A stretch of 64,000 nt of DNA from Druceiella hillmani. Its lineage: Eukaryota; Arthropoda; Insecta; Lepidoptera; Hepialidae. Location: positions 7,412,501-7,476,500 of the forward strand of contig JAYKKI010000009.1 in the NCBI GenBank assembly GCA_039881145.1, given 5' to 3'. Of the stretch, positions 1 to 11,796 are shown one piece after another. Numbering within the stretch: the stretch's first letter is position 1; each line of letters starts with the position of its first letter. Below the pieces are notes generated by a model. It made no database searches. It was given only the letters and a program-made list of their open reading frames with translations, and was not told where the DNA came from. The position numbers and the translations under genes were made by a program.

Positions 1-909
1 TTCAGCACTATCGAGGTTTTATTCTATAAACTATTGCTTAGATAGATGCGCTGAATACATGGTAAAATACCAAGTGAATACGAGTAACAAGCAACAATTA
101 TATGGTACAATACCGGGTGAATAATATAAATATATTACCATAAACCCCACTAACCCTTATAAATTATAAGTATATATTTTGATCCATGGTTTAGTATCAT
201 GATCGAGAGAATAAATTTGACACAGTTGATTATTTAGTACGTTAAATAGTTGATCGAGTTATTTATATTTACCTTGTAATAAGCAATTTGCATTTGCATT
301 TGTGAATATCGTATGCAACTCACTTCTCGTCACCAGCTACTAATTATTCAGTTAATCGAGATTACTTTGTATAATGTCACTTGACTCAATAATTAGTACA
401 TGTATAAGTAGTACATTATGTCATTAAGTTGAAGATCTGCATTGAAGAAAATTTAAATGCATTTTCTTTGGCGTAGTGCAATTGAAGGTTTATAGTTAGC
501 TAGAATTAACTGCAATATAATTTGCTTATTTTATCTCAGTGCCTGCAATGATAATGAGGCCGTAGACTACAGCTGTGCATAAATTGAATCGGATTGTGAA
601 CACGTAAGACTGGAATGTTCTCGACGCGTTAATAAAGCTGTTATATATATCTTTATTAAATATCTTTATTGAGAAATGGTGATAAAATATATAGAAAAGA
701 TTTGTGAAAATGAAAATATATTGTATATTATTACATTCGTTTGAAGTTAAATATTTTAGAAATTTCTTTTAAAATTAGAAATTTGTAAACATTTTTCCGC
801 AATATATTTGGATATCTTTGATTAAATGCGGTTAACGTTAGAATTTAAAAGTCGAATTGAAAAATCTCTATATGGGCTATATGTAGTTAATACTGTTTAA
901 TAATTCGAA
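1..909. other. spacer without recognisable gene
   Basis: This is AT-rich sequence with many stops in all frames. I see no conserved motif, repeat array or transposon end. Confidence 0.5.
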
Positions 910-1230
910 CGTTTTCTCAAAACATACGAGGTTCTCGGATGTAAATCTCTTCATTCGTACGTATAGCTTTCTATTTGGAAGATACGAAGAGAAAAGTCGT
1001 ACAAGTGGAACGGAAAACCTTGCGTCGCCAAGGCGATTTAATAAGATATCATTTTCTACACGATAGAAAGCTTTCTGGTAGTCAAAATATAAAACATCTA
1101 CTTGAAATTCTTCATGTATGTGTACCAACTTTGTCATGTGGCTGCTCGACAAACTGGTTAATACAATATAAGAATAGTTGCAAGTCGCCTTTTACTAGTA
1201 ACAAAACTATTTTCAATTACCATTGGCTTT
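910..1230 (-). pseudogene. non-LTR retrotransposon reverse transcriptase fragment
   Basis: The minus strand encodes part of a reverse transcriptase of the Jockey/CR1-like non-LTR group. The palm A-motif region reads VDVLYFDYQKAFYRV, close to the family pattern of hydrophobic-x-D-F/Y-x-K-A-F-D-x-V, with the catalytic-loop Asp retained and the usual AFD changed to AFY. The segment continues with LFSSYLPNRKLYVRM, matching the conserved SYL-NR-Q-V segment that follows. Upstream on the same strand (about 1150-1230) degraded sequence resembling the Q-H-G-F-x-x-R-S region can be followed only with frameshifts and stops. The following PQGS and YADD blocks are absent, so this is a short dead relic of a 5'-truncated or fragmented element. 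Confidence 0.75.
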
Positions 1231-1279
1231 AAATAATATAACATTTCAAAAATAACTAAATAATTCCTTGAGAGTGATT

Positions 1280-1382
1280 CCGAGAAGAGAATAAAAAAGC
1301 GAGCATGTGCATTTTTATTCTCTTCTCGGAATAAAAATGCACATGCATTTTTATTCCGAGAAGAGAATAAAAATGCACATGC
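1280..1382. repeat. compound inverted repeat (foldback)
   Basis: An 18-base unit beginning CCGAGAAGAGAATAAAAA at 1280 occurs inverted at 1313-1329 and direct again at 1356. Between the last two is a self-complementary stretch, AATAAAAATGCACATGC and its reverse complement. The whole can fold into two successive hairpins. No coding capacity is visible. Confidence 0.8.
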
Positions 1383-1955
1383 ACTGTTTAATAAGGTATT
1401 ACATATGAAGCATCTGTTTATATAATTTCATTCACGTAGTTCTGGAACAGTAGAAATTACAAGAGTACCATAGACAGAGTTACCTTTTTGTTACGAAACC
1501 ATAAAAAGAAAAAAATTAAATATAACTACAAACTGGTTTATAGGGGCGCGAATTTTCTTATGGTACTCATATATTTTTAACTTTCTCTTAAATCGCCTGG
1601 TGGTAAATTTGAATTGTTAAGTATCAACTACACATATGTACTTAATACGAAAAACACGGATGTCCCAAATTTCACCAATTTCGATGTTCTTCCTGCTCTA
1701 ATAAATGTCTTATGCGTAGACTCATAAATTATTACTTATTACAGATTGTTTATATGAGACTTCAATCAAGTAATCGCAACGTAAAAATTTGAAACAAATT
1801 TTGTCTTCCACCATAGCAGAAACACGACGTATTCACTTTCTTGTTTATTGGCCTTTCAGTGAGTTGTTCACGGACAATTGATGAGAATACAAAAAGAAAA
1901 AAATTGAAGATTATCTAGATAAAAAGGAATTGCATATTGGTTTACTAACTCATAC
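1383..1955. other. spacer without recognisable gene
   Basis: No reading frame, RNA gene or repeat is recognised here. Confidence 0.4.
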
Positions 1956-1959
1956 ATCC

Positions 1960-2275
1960 CTGAAGAAAAAGAGCGGACAGAAAGGGAGAACAGAACCATT
2001 GTGGAAAATGTTCTATGGTACATGCTCGAGATGTACTTGATCTTAAAGCTGAACCAATGAATTGTGTTACTTATTTACTAGATCGTGCATATATAAGTCA
2101 AATTTTTGACATCAAACCAAATTAATTTCATGGCGTAAAACCTACTCTAGAACACATCATAGTGTTTGGATGTAAAGAATTCGTGCATGTGTCGGATCAA
2201 CTAAAAACAAAACTTAATAGTAAAACTCATACTATTACCTTAATGATATACGCTGAATACAATTTCAAAATTACA
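1960..2275 (+). pseudogene. Ty1/copia integrase fragment
   Basis: The plus strand encodes a broken stretch of a copia-type integrase C-terminal half. It starts with the conserved ERKNRTIVE motif (family: A-E-R-x-N-R-T-x-x-E). It continues through a degraded region matching W-x-E-A-x-x-x-x-x-Y-L-L-x-R and ends with the diagnostic K-P-x-L-E-H-x-x-V-F-G-C-x-x-x-V-H-V block followed by DQLKTKLNSKT. Frameshifts and at least one in-frame stop interrupt it. No RT, LTR or gag adjoins, so it is a fragment. It is on the opposite strand to the copia relic at 12.4-14.7 kb and covers the part of integrase just downstream of what is best preserved there. Confidence 0.8.
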
Positions 2276-2284
2276 CATAGACAA

Positions 2285-2395
2285 ATAGAATTACAATTTT
2301 GAGAATTGTCGAATTTGTAGAATTATAATTCTGAGAATTGTCATATTTGTCGAATTTTAAGAGTTATAGTTTTGAGAATTGTCATTTTTGATACC
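2285..2395. repeat. short degenerate tandem repeat, about three copies
   Basis: Units with the core TTTGAGAATTGTC or TCTGAGAATTGTC recur around 2298, 2331 and 2373, each preceded by a GAATT-rich segment. The array begins right after the copia fragment. Confidence 0.65.
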
Positions 2396-2639
2396 GTGAG
2401 TTCAAAAATAAGAAAAAATATTATTAATATGTTTATAGAGGAAAATGAGAAGTCGACTAGTATTAGATAGCTACTAATGATCATTTTACACATTTCATTT
2501 TTTTCTACAATTATTATCAAATAATTTTGATACAGCATAAAATAATTACAATATTTCCACATAAATATATCATCTCTGAATTGTATAGCTCATACTTGTA
2601 TTTACTTCAAGTGAGCAATTATTATAACGATCTACGCGT

Positions 2640-2763
2640 GATACTTGTCGTTATTAAAACTTGCCAGTTACTTATCAGGTTAAATGCAATACCTTGCCAG
2701 TTGTCATTGGGCTTCTGACATAATAACATATTCCTTGTGAAGTGATTGCAAAGTGAACTAACT
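2640..2763 (+). promoter_or_regulatory. proposed promoter and 5' non-coding exon of CRAL-TRIO gene A
   Basis: Gene A's ATG directly follows a splice acceptor, so a non-coding exon must exist upstream. The sequence ending at 2763 is followed by GTGAGT, a good donor. Its last ~65 bases align with the blocks before the corresponding site of gene B (minus strand, 33516) and copy C (minus strand, about 48.63 kb): all share a CAGTTG-type start and end in AACTAA(C/T) before the donor position. The CCAGTT at 2697-2702 matches the TCAGTT in B and C, which fits the arthropod initiator TCAKTY, so transcription may start near 2699. No TATA box is evident. The donor and the alignment are visible; the start site is inference. 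Confidence 0.5.
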
Positions 2764-3555
2764 GTGAGTATAATATTTAATAAAAAAATTATGGTATGTG
2801 GGAAAAGGTTAATGTAAAAAAATTGACGGACGACTTAAATATAGAATATGCTTGTCGTTTCATGATCAAAATAAAATAAAATTTATTTTGATATGTAAAA
2901 ATTTTCGTATTTATTCGCCTTTTTATTTTTTAACTAAATTCATGCGTCTGATGGATGCACATCGCGACTCGATCAATTAAATATAAATAGATAACTACGA
3001 AGTGTTTCAAAGGAGGCAACTTAATCTGCAATTTAATCGTCATTTCCGTGGTATTGTCGGAAGAATTTACTTGCTTTTAAATTTTAATCTAAAAATCAAT
3101 ACAACATTAAACGCAGAATATATACGTGTATGTACACATGAAAATAAAAATGCATAGTTAGGTCGGAAATATTTCCTATTCTATAATTTTGTTAACTGTT
3201 CCTACATAAAATTCAAATAAACAATTCTTTTGATATAACCAGAAATTGTTCTTAACATATTTTTCGAAACTCTTTATTTCTTATAACTAATTTACCATAA
3301 AACGTATCGTGTTTCCTTATGGTAACGTTTAGATATTAATTTGTACAAGATTATTACGATTGATGTACACCTTATTATTATTTTCAAAAGTTTGTAAACC
3401 TAGGATTGTTTTCACCTGTACACTTGTAATGGTTCATTTTCATGAATTATATTTCGTGAAGATGTCCTATAAATTTAACCTGAGAATATTATTCTCCGAT
3501 TGACAAAATTTTCACTTTCGTGGAATAGATGAAAACACTAATTGGAAGCAAACAA

Positions 3556-3613
3556 ACACACACACACACACACACATATATATATGTATATATATATTTA
3601 AATATATATATAT
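3556..3613. repeat. (CA)n-(TA)n microsatellite
   Basis: A run of CA dinucleotides passes into interrupted TA dinucleotides. It is non-coding. Confidence 0.9.
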
Positions 3614-4417
3614 TTTTTTTTAACTTGAACAAGTTATAAATAGTTAAGTCTGTATTTATAAGCATATCCTATTACAAACCCCTTAAAACTAACCTCCCAT
3701 CGATTTTATCATTTTCTCTCTTCCATTTTCGAGCCCAGTATCACTGATTATCCCTTTGCAAATCACATTTTTGTTTGCAATATATTACCTGCAAAGCGAT
3801 CTATTCAATGGCACTTTTCATCTAGGGAAAAAGTAACTTACAACCCCCTTACGAAATACTTCGCTACATATTTCATTTTATTATTTCACAGTGCAATGTT
3901 TGTAACAAATATTGCACATGCATTCATAGGGAATATCGTGAAATAGAAAGTTATAATTCATCGACAGGGTCTTTAAAACTAGTCCCTAGTTTTTGAAGTA
4001 TATTGTTTTATACTGTTCACTTATTGACAAATACTTAGTCACTTGTGATAGGCACTGAAACAAATTGGGATAGTCACTGAAACCTTAAATATTTTACTGA
4101 GCGTAAACATTTTGACTGTATTTATTTTATTTCAAAATTTTATTTAACTATAAATTAATGAAGTCAAGTCTACTCTAATTTACATACAATGACTTTTGCA
4201 AAAGATACTGTTTCAAAATTCTAAAGATTCGATTCAGAAACTAATTTTGGAAATATCGTAAAAATATACGTTTTTATTATTTTCTTAGTACGTGATTGGT
4301 TATCATTATTTTTTATTTTACTTCTCTCGTTCTGTTCGTGTGCAAGTTATTTATCGAATTATATGAAGTAAAATTTGATAATATATATTATTTATCATGT
4401 GTATGTATAACAACATA

Positions 4418-4421
<4 letters not shown>

Positions 4422-4471
<50 letters not shown>
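4422..4471. repeat. (TA)n microsatellite
   Basis: An almost uninterrupted TA run of about 25 units lies 50 bases upstream of the first coding exon of gene A. Confidence 0.95.
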
Positions 4472-4473
<2 letters not shown>

Positions 4474-4522
4474 TATATTATAAATAATCTCTGAGAAAAC
4501 TTATTTCCCCCACATATTGCAG

Positions 4523-4685
4523 ATGTCATTATTGGTGGAACAGAACGTTTTTCTTCAGGTAGAGAAGGAAGATTATAACTTGATTATTGCGAAGTACAAT
4601 ATGACAGATAAAATGGTAAGGGAAAGTATAGAAAATATTCATCACTGGTACAGAATGCAGCCTCATCTGCCCGCGGGAGCAATTT
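4523..4685 (+). CDS. gene A coding exon 1
   Basis: This exon encodes residues 1-54 plus one base. It begins at the ATG right after TTGCAG and ends before GTAAGT. It shares 41 of 54 residues with exon 1 of gene B by my count. Confidence 0.9.
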
Positions 4686-7600
4686 GTAAGTACATATTAA
4701 CGTTTACTCTGTAAAAACAAAGTACTTTAAATAATGTACGTTTTTTGAATATTTAAGTGAGAAATAGCATCTACATCCATTTTTTTTAATGAAATTCAAT
4801 CTGAAGAGATTTTATTAAAGACCAAGATATATAAAACTTTCCTGCTTGAAATAATTATTATATTGTGTAAAAATACTCGTTCATTTTCACAATTTCATCT
4901 ATCCAATTTTTGGGACCAGTTAGGATGAAAGCAGAAACAATTTTATTACGCTGTTGATTTTCCATCTCGTGTTCAATTTTATTATCTCGTTCGTATCTTT
5001 TGTTCTCGTTCTTTACGACTTGTTTTATTTTTTTCTTCTTCACATGGTCATAACTGCTTGAAACTTCAATCATAGCTATAATTATTATTAAATATTTTCG
5101 TTTTACCTATATCCTATCGAATATTCTTAACACGGATGTAGATGTCATTAATATTCATTTCTTTATTTTATAAATCACTTATGTTTAATACTGTAATCTA
5201 ATCATATGTCGACCTTTTAAATTCATCTATATATGACATGAATTAATAACAACAAAGCCACATTTAGTTTCTATTTCTATATTTATCTACGTTTTGTCTC
5301 TCATCCAGTTATAATTACATTCTTTTATAAGTGATTTGGTGAAAATTAGCAATAATTTGACGTTTAAATTACGTTAAGAAATATAATTCTCATATCCTAT
5401 CTCCTAAAACTTTTCTAAACTAGAATTTACAATAGAATGTTATTATAGTTTTCATATTATAGATTTGTCTCTAACGCATTCCAGATTTATCTAATTTATT
5501 TACACTTTAACTTTCTTTTCAATTATCTGAAATATTCATACTTTTAAATTTTTGGGATTTCATACCTCAAAAGGTAAAAAGGAATCGTTATAGATCGTTA
5601 CTTTGTTACCTATTTCTTTGTTTTTCAAGACCATCGACATGTTTCTCAGGAACTTGTGGAGGTATCTAGTTTTAATTAATGTCAAATACTCAGGTCTACG
5701 GTTCTTTGGAGATGTAATAATATCAAGTTTGCTTTGCGTTGACTTAGAGTTAACGCGGTCAAGATGAACTCTAAAAAACGATTTGTGCCGCATATTTTGA
5801 CTCTCGCAAATAAATCAAAACCTATAGGATAATTCCCTTGATCTAAAATCGTGAAATTTGGGAAGAAGTAAGATTTCACAGCGCAAGTAAAGGAAAATAT
5901 CGAAAAATCGTTTATTTGTATTTGCATCACATATGTTTATTTGTATTAATATCACGTTTATATCACATATTTCTTTTAAGTATGCTTCTGCGAAAGATAC
6001 AGTAAACAACATTTTTTCTAAACAGTTTAATGAGAATATTATCTATAATTAAATGTTTATAAATGCATAAATGTGTGCAAAGTCCTCGTAGTACGAGTTT
6101 CACTCGTGCTTAACAGTTTTTCTTCTAATTTTCTTACTACGTTACGTAAGGAAGTACAAGTAAAATATAAATTTAAGTTTTTCCCAGGAAATTTATGTTT
6201 AATTATTATATTAATTAATTATATCTGATTACTGTGCAGCAGAAAATCGTCTTTTTCGACACCTCCTTGCGACCAGCTTTAGCCTGGAGAAGGTGAAACA
6301 GAAGATTGAAAATTTATTAACAGCACGTAACGTCTTGCCTGAAATCTTGGGAGATCGAGATCCATGCTCTGAAAGAATGAAGTCAGTCAGGAAGTATGCA
6401 CAGGGGGCTGTAATGCAGCAACGCCTTCAAGATATGTCCAGAGTTGTCGTTGTTACGTAAATATATTAGTCAACTTTCTTCAGTTTTAAACTATATACCA
6501 CCTAGATACACGCATGTACGTATGCACAAAGTACGTGTTATTTAAAAATAAGTCAAAAAATTGTTATTGCCTTAGCGATTTTAATCATTAATTTCGCAGG
6601 CTATCTTCAACGTAGGATTTTTAAATATTCTGTTTAAACCGAGTGATAATCTTTCATGATTACTTGGTGAATAACTTATTTTACAGTTGTTAAACTAAAT
6701 TGGGTGAAATAATAATTCTAATCAAGTTTTTAAATCAATGAAATGTTTGTTATATAGTTAAAATTATCAGCTTTTTATCACTATTTTCAAGATAAAATAG
6801 GAATCAGGTTTTTAATAAAATCCGTAATTATATTTAGGGCACTGAAATCAAAAAGTTACGATTTATTCCTTACTGACTGTATTCACTACACTCTCTGTCC
6901 ATCCTTTCGTCAGAGGCATTTAAACATTGAATATAAAGCAATACACTTCAATATTCCACGTACTAAATATTAATTTCATCACAAATGATAAATTATATTT
7001 AAATATGTACAATATACTTTAAAGGCTTAAAGTTTTGTACATAATAAGCAGTAAAATGTTTTAATTTGTTATTAACCCTCCATATTAAATTTACTATTTT
7101 CTTAAATTTTAAATGTATACTTGTATACACATTTATGTATAACACATACATACACACGCATATACAAGAGTAGTAATTTTGACGTCAAATGTTTTAGTAT
7201 AGTACTAAATCGTGCAACTGGAAACTTTCATATTTTTAACAAATTTTCTGATACAATATTCATAATTTTGTAGATTTAAATGTGACGATTTTACAAACTT
7301 CAACATATGCGACGTAATTAAGATGGCCTTTCTAGTGGTCGATTACCGAATTTCTGCTGATGTATCTACTGGTGACCATTACATTATGGACTTTGAAGAT
7401 ATTAAAGTTGGCCACGTGATGCAAGTGACTCCGACTTTGATAAAGAAAACATTTTTTATTCTACAAGTGAGCTTTTGCTTTATTTCTCTCAATATTCCGA
7501 GTAGTAAGTAGGTTTAGAAATATTTTATCTATAAACGGGGTTTAAAAATTAATGAAAAAGTAAAAGTTGCATGAATTTCAGTTTTGATCTTATTGTCTAT

Positions 7601-10459
7601 ATCAACAAGTACTAAGTTAAATTATACAACGTTGTATTATAACATTTTCGTTAGAAAATAAAAGAAGATTTATGTTATTTTATACGTATTTTAAGTTTAA
7701 TTTAATAAATTTTGCTTTATTTATGCAATTTTGTCTTAGTTGTTATATGGGATTCGACATTTGGAGATAAAAAACCTATCTGAATTTAACAAATTATAAA
7801 ATTTAGATGTATCTTTACTTTTGTCCATTATTCAAAATTTTAGACAAACTAAAGGAAGATGTGAAAAACTGATTACATAAAAGAAAAAAAAAACGAAACC
7901 ATAATTTTTCAAAATTTTTTTTTATTTCGTTCATCAGCATCTAACCAATCGTGTGCTTAAATATAGCACATAAATATGTTGTAACCCATACAGGATATAA
8001 ACTCTCAAACTTGCATTTCTATCGAAGAATTAAACGAAAGATTAAACGGTTTAGAGGTCGATTGATAAAGAAATAAGCATACCATTGTTTAATCGAGACC
8101 AAAAAGCAATGTGGATATGGTTTTAAATTAATAGACAAAAAATTACAGTTCACTGTTCAAAATATCTGCGGAATATAGATTCTCCAACATCTACTTAAGC
8201 ATTGCGTCCACCGTAAGTAGGATAGATTTGAAGGCAAAAATAATATTATCTCAGTTAATAGTTAAAAAAATTGGTAAAATATCAAGATTACTTGAGATAA
8301 GTCTTTTTTTGACAGCCTTCTCATTTGCGTATAAAATTGCATTGCAAAAACGGCACACCCCTTCGGTATACTCTTCTTGCTCCTTTGCGATTTCGCACTT
8401 TTAATTCCGAATGCTATTTTTTGTTTTGTTTCAATGTTAATTTTTTTAGTACGATAGAAAATACATTCACTAGCTTATTCTCAAGAATTTCATAAATAAC
8501 TGAGATATTAAAACGATTTCAGAAAATGTAAAATCAGGGGCAAAATATAAACCCAGCGAATACTACCACCTTCTAGATCTTTCATTTTCAAAAAATTATA
8601 ACATTTTGGTTATACTTTTAAGAATTCTGTTTTTTTGCTCAGAGACTACTATAATCCTTGTGGGTTTCTATTCTCCATAAGTGATAATCCTAGTAGTCTA
8701 AATCTACTTTCATAACTATTAACATTCTAAATACCTCACGTAATATTTAGGGTTGTTTTGGTACAAAAATAAAAGGAATACATTTCATCAATGTGCCAAC
8801 ATATGCAGAATTTGTCATAACGCTCTTGAGTGCAACGTTGAGTAAGAAAATTGCAAGTCGAATACACGTTCACAAAGACATGGAGAGTCTCCATAAACTG
8901 ATTCCAAAGAGTGTACTTCCATCTGATCTGGGTGGAAATAATAAAGCTAACGCACAACTTGCAGGTAAGATATTTAGTGTAAGATTAATCTTTATTACTG
9001 CTGGGCAAAATTAAAGGATTATCAAAAATTTAGAAAAAATGGGATAATTTAATAATAGCTTAGCAAAATTTGATCCGATTTAAACAAAATAAATTCTTTT
9101 AAAATTTGAGATTTTGCTACATACAAATTGTTTGGAACATTTTTTTATCTACGATTCTTACAAAGCCAACGATTTAAAAAGAAAATTAATAAAAAACTTT
9201 CATTTCATTTTCAAATTTTAAAATGTTTTGCAGGGTGAAAAAATGTTTTTCTAATGAAACCAATGAATTATATCTTAAAATGCCTGAAGTTAATTTTAAT
9301 ATCATTATGAGTTTCTCGCTATCAAAAAAATAAACAACCTATTTTTGACTTTGACTGCATGCGAAAAAACTATTGTACGAGAAATAATATATTAACAGCT
9401 TCCAAACCATGAGAATGTTAAATTGTATTCAATCATTCATGTTTTTGTAAAATTTATTAATTCAATATCAATATAATTCAGTAATTACTGACTTTTTAAA
9501 AATAGATATTCAATTTTAAAATTATGTTAGATTTTGGGTTTTTCATATTTTGTTCAAAAAATGTATTGGCAAAACATTTAATTAAAAATGTCTACAGTTT
9601 TTTTTTAAAAACATTTTCAATTATCAGCCGCAATATCTTCAAATTTTCCATGATATTATTTTGTTGAGAATTGATAAATTTATAAGTTTTCTATCTCATT
9701 ATACCAATTCCGCTGAATTTGAATAACTACCTCTTTCGCTTGTTCGTATTATTATACTTACTATGTAACTACCAGTTATCTCTAATATAGTATTTTTTTA
9801 TTACAAAAAACATAGTATATAAAATTCAAAATAATTAGAAAAAAAATACAAATTATACTAACACAGAACTTTTAAAAAAATATTATATTTTCCTATTAAT
9901 TAAATTAATTGTTGCAGCAAGCAATGTAAGAGCATATGGTGCGTTTTAACATTTTACAACTGCTGAGGTTTTGGAGTGTCGCCAGAAGTTATTTTGAATT
10001 TTGTTTATAATATCGGACTAAATTTGGAAATTTCTTAATGTATTACCATTATTTGTATGCGAAACGAGTGGTAATAAGGTGAAATCACTTTGAATGACTT
10101 GTGGTTTCCTTGGGATATTGTGTTATATGTAATTAATATAATTCCAAATATGATTACAATAAATTTTAGTTTTTTTTTTTATGTTTTTACGAAATCTAGC
10201 ACACTAAATAATTTTATGGAATCTTCTGTATTGCATGTCAAATTGCATATATTACTAAACTATTAATTGAAAAATCACATATTGGCAAATAATTCCAGAT
10301 GATTTGTACGAACAACTGGCCACAACAGAAACGCGCGATTGGTTCCTGAGGCTGGATCAGTACAAAACTGACGAAAGCAAACGGGTTGGTGCCGCTAACA
10401 GCATGCTGGACGATCTTCTGGGATTACAGGGCTCATTTAGGACTCTAGATATAGACTGA
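4523..10459 (+). CDS. CRAL-TRIO lipid-transfer protein gene A (alpha-TTP/clavesin-like), five coding exons
   Basis: Joining 4523-4685, 6240-6456, 7274-7466, 8751-8964 and 10299-10459 gives an uninterrupted 315-codon frame ending in TGA. All introns are GT..AG with phases 1, 2, 0, 1. Residues 1-54 carry the helical N-terminus with the QPHLP motif. Residues 55-126 complete the CRAL_TRIO_N region (FSLEKVKQKIENL, then EILGDRDP). Residues 127-262 form the lipid-binding fold, including DVIKMAFLVVDYRIS, IKGIHFINVP and the signature VHKDMESLHKLIPKSVLPSD followed by LGG. A C-terminal tail ends in FRTLDID. The family carries hydrophobic ligands such as tocopherol, retinoids or phosphoinositides in the cytosol; which ligand applies here cannot be told. 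There is no signal peptide or membrane segment. The length is normal for insect members (about 300-320). The start is the ATG directly after an acceptor, as in its paralogue B. Expression is unproven, but the intact frame argues for a live gene. Confidence 0.9.
6240..6456 (+). CDS. gene A coding exon 2
   Basis: The acceptor is CTGTGCAG ending at 6239 and the donor is GTAAAT at 6457. It encodes the rest of the CRAL_TRIO_N helices, including ENRLFRHLLATSFSLEKVKQ. Choosing the later in-line CAG would create a stop at the junction, which fixes the acceptor. Confidence 0.85.
7274..7466 (+). CDS. gene A coding exon 3
   Basis: The acceptor is TTTTGTAG ending at 7273 and the donor is GTGAGC at 7467. 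It encodes the start of the lipid-binding domain (DVIKMAFLVVDYRIS, then HYIMDFEDIKVGHVMQVTP). The first base completes a codon with exon 2. Confidence 0.85.
8751..8964 (+). CDS. gene A coding exon 4
   Basis: The acceptor is ATATTTAG ending at 8750 and the donor is GTAAGA at 8965. It carries the family's most diagnostic stretch: IKGIHFINVP, then VHKDMESLHKLIPKSVLPSD and LGG. Confidence 0.9.
10299..10459 (+). CDS. gene A coding exon 5 with stop
   Basis: The acceptor is AATTCCAG ending at 10298. It encodes DLYEQLATTETRDWFLRLDQ, a D-E-S-K-R motif typical of the tail of insect members, then LLGLQGSFRTLDID and TGA. Confidence 0.88.
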
Positions 10460-10785
10460 AGATTATTTATGGACACATTTTAATTGAAACAGTCGTTAAA
10501 AAATTGAAATTTTATGTTAGCGAATGTGTTCCTAGTTTACCTATTTCAACACCAATTTGGGACTTCATATACATGGGAAGTCGAAAACATTTGGGCCATT
10601 TTGACTATATTTTTGAAAGTCAATTTTCATTGCAAAATTAAGTTATACTTATGACATGTATTTTTATTAAGATCACTATGATTTTTGCTATAACAATTTC
10701 CTGCAATATATCTTGCAGGACGTGATAGCTAAAAGATTTCTTCTAAGACCACTTCCAAAATCGCTTTTGCGGTCTGTTAATTTTT
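10460..10785 (+). other. presumed 3' untranslated and flanking region of gene A
   Basis: No canonical AATAAA is seen close after the stop. The first plausible signals lie several hundred bases away, so the 3' end is not resolved. Confidence 0.3.
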
Positions 10786-11430
10786 TTATACAAAGTAGTA
10801 AAATACATTTTTCTAATATTAATTTCAATAAGAATTAAACTCCATTTTATATTTTGGAGATGAAAATCTTATTAACAATCTTTACCAAAGGTAACTAAAC
10901 ACCAGAATATAGAGTGTTGAAATTTTACTTCATATTAATGATGTGCTAATTAAAATATGTAAATATTTATCAAGAAAGGGGGTTTATTATAACATTTACC
11001 AATATCCCTTACACCTCACTACAACTTAAATTGACTAAACGAAATTTTAATTCTCATTATATACAAATATGCTTTTATTTTAAACTTGAATACCAAATTT
11101 ATTCTAATATACTTTTAAGAAAAACCTATTAAAATGAATAGCATGTTGATCTTTGTAGAAACATTATTTAAATAATTGGTCCTTTTACATACTTTTCCTT
11201 TATTAAATTATATACAAAGTAATAAAATATTTTTCCCTAATGTTAATTTCAGTAATAATTAAACTCCATTTTGTAACATAAAAAACATTTATTTTAAACT
11301 TGAATACCAAATTTGTTTTAATATACTTTTAAGAAGAACCTATTAAAATGAATAGCATGTTGATCTTTGTAGAAACATTATTTAAATAATTAGTTCTTTT
11401 ACATACTTTTTCTTTATAAAATTATATTTC
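10786..11430. repeat. local duplications downstream of gene A
   Basis: A block starting TATACAAAGTA at about 10787, which runs through ATTAAACTCCATTTT, recurs at about 11211. A second block starting TTTTAAACTTGAATACC at about 11077 recurs at about 11291 (offset about 214) and stays nearly identical for about 140 bases, including AATAGCATGTTGATCTTTG. The first offset (about 424) is close to twice the second, which suggests stepwise duplication of a unit of about 212 bases followed by decay. Confidence 0.8.
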
Positions 11431-11796
11431 ACCTCTATTTTTTTGCAACATTTGTTGCAAATACATAGTCTATATTTTTAAATAAATAAATTGAAATTAG
11501 GTATTTTATATTTATATACATACTATATCCTCGTGAAATTCATTAATTATCAATAATCGTTTCTAACCCATATGGCTTCTTTTGTAACTAAACAAGCAGC
11601 AATAACTTCAGTTTTAACCGTAGCCAACAGTGTTTATTGGAACTGAATTGACGAGCGTTCAGTTGACATCTCGTGGAGGCTCCATTTTTTATAAATACAT
11701 ATCCAGTCAATCAACGACACGTGCACCCTTTGTCTAAATTGTGTTGCAGTAAGCTTCCTGTTCATTTTGCTGTGATGTTTTATAACATAAACTATA

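Larger units (their letters stand above)
2764..4522 (+). other. gene A intron 1 (proposed)
   Basis: This intron runs from GTGAGT at 2764 to the acceptor CACATATTGCAG ending at 4522. It contains a (CA)n/(TA)n tract near 3556-3613 and a (TA)n tract at 4422-4471 just upstream of the acceptor. No coding sequence is seen. Confidence 0.45.

Noticed and set aside
5560..6012. Three overlapping minus-strand frames within gene A intron 2
   Set aside because: They have no motif and no consistent frame, and they lie in an intron of a well-supported gene on the other strand.
6457..7273. Possible missing exon between gene A exons 2 and 3
   Set aside because: The joined protein aligns continuously with the family pattern across this junction, and gene B has the same junction and phase.
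8736..8957. 73-codon minus-strand frame
   Set aside because: It is the antisense shadow of gene A exon 4, whose plus-strand frame has the family signature.
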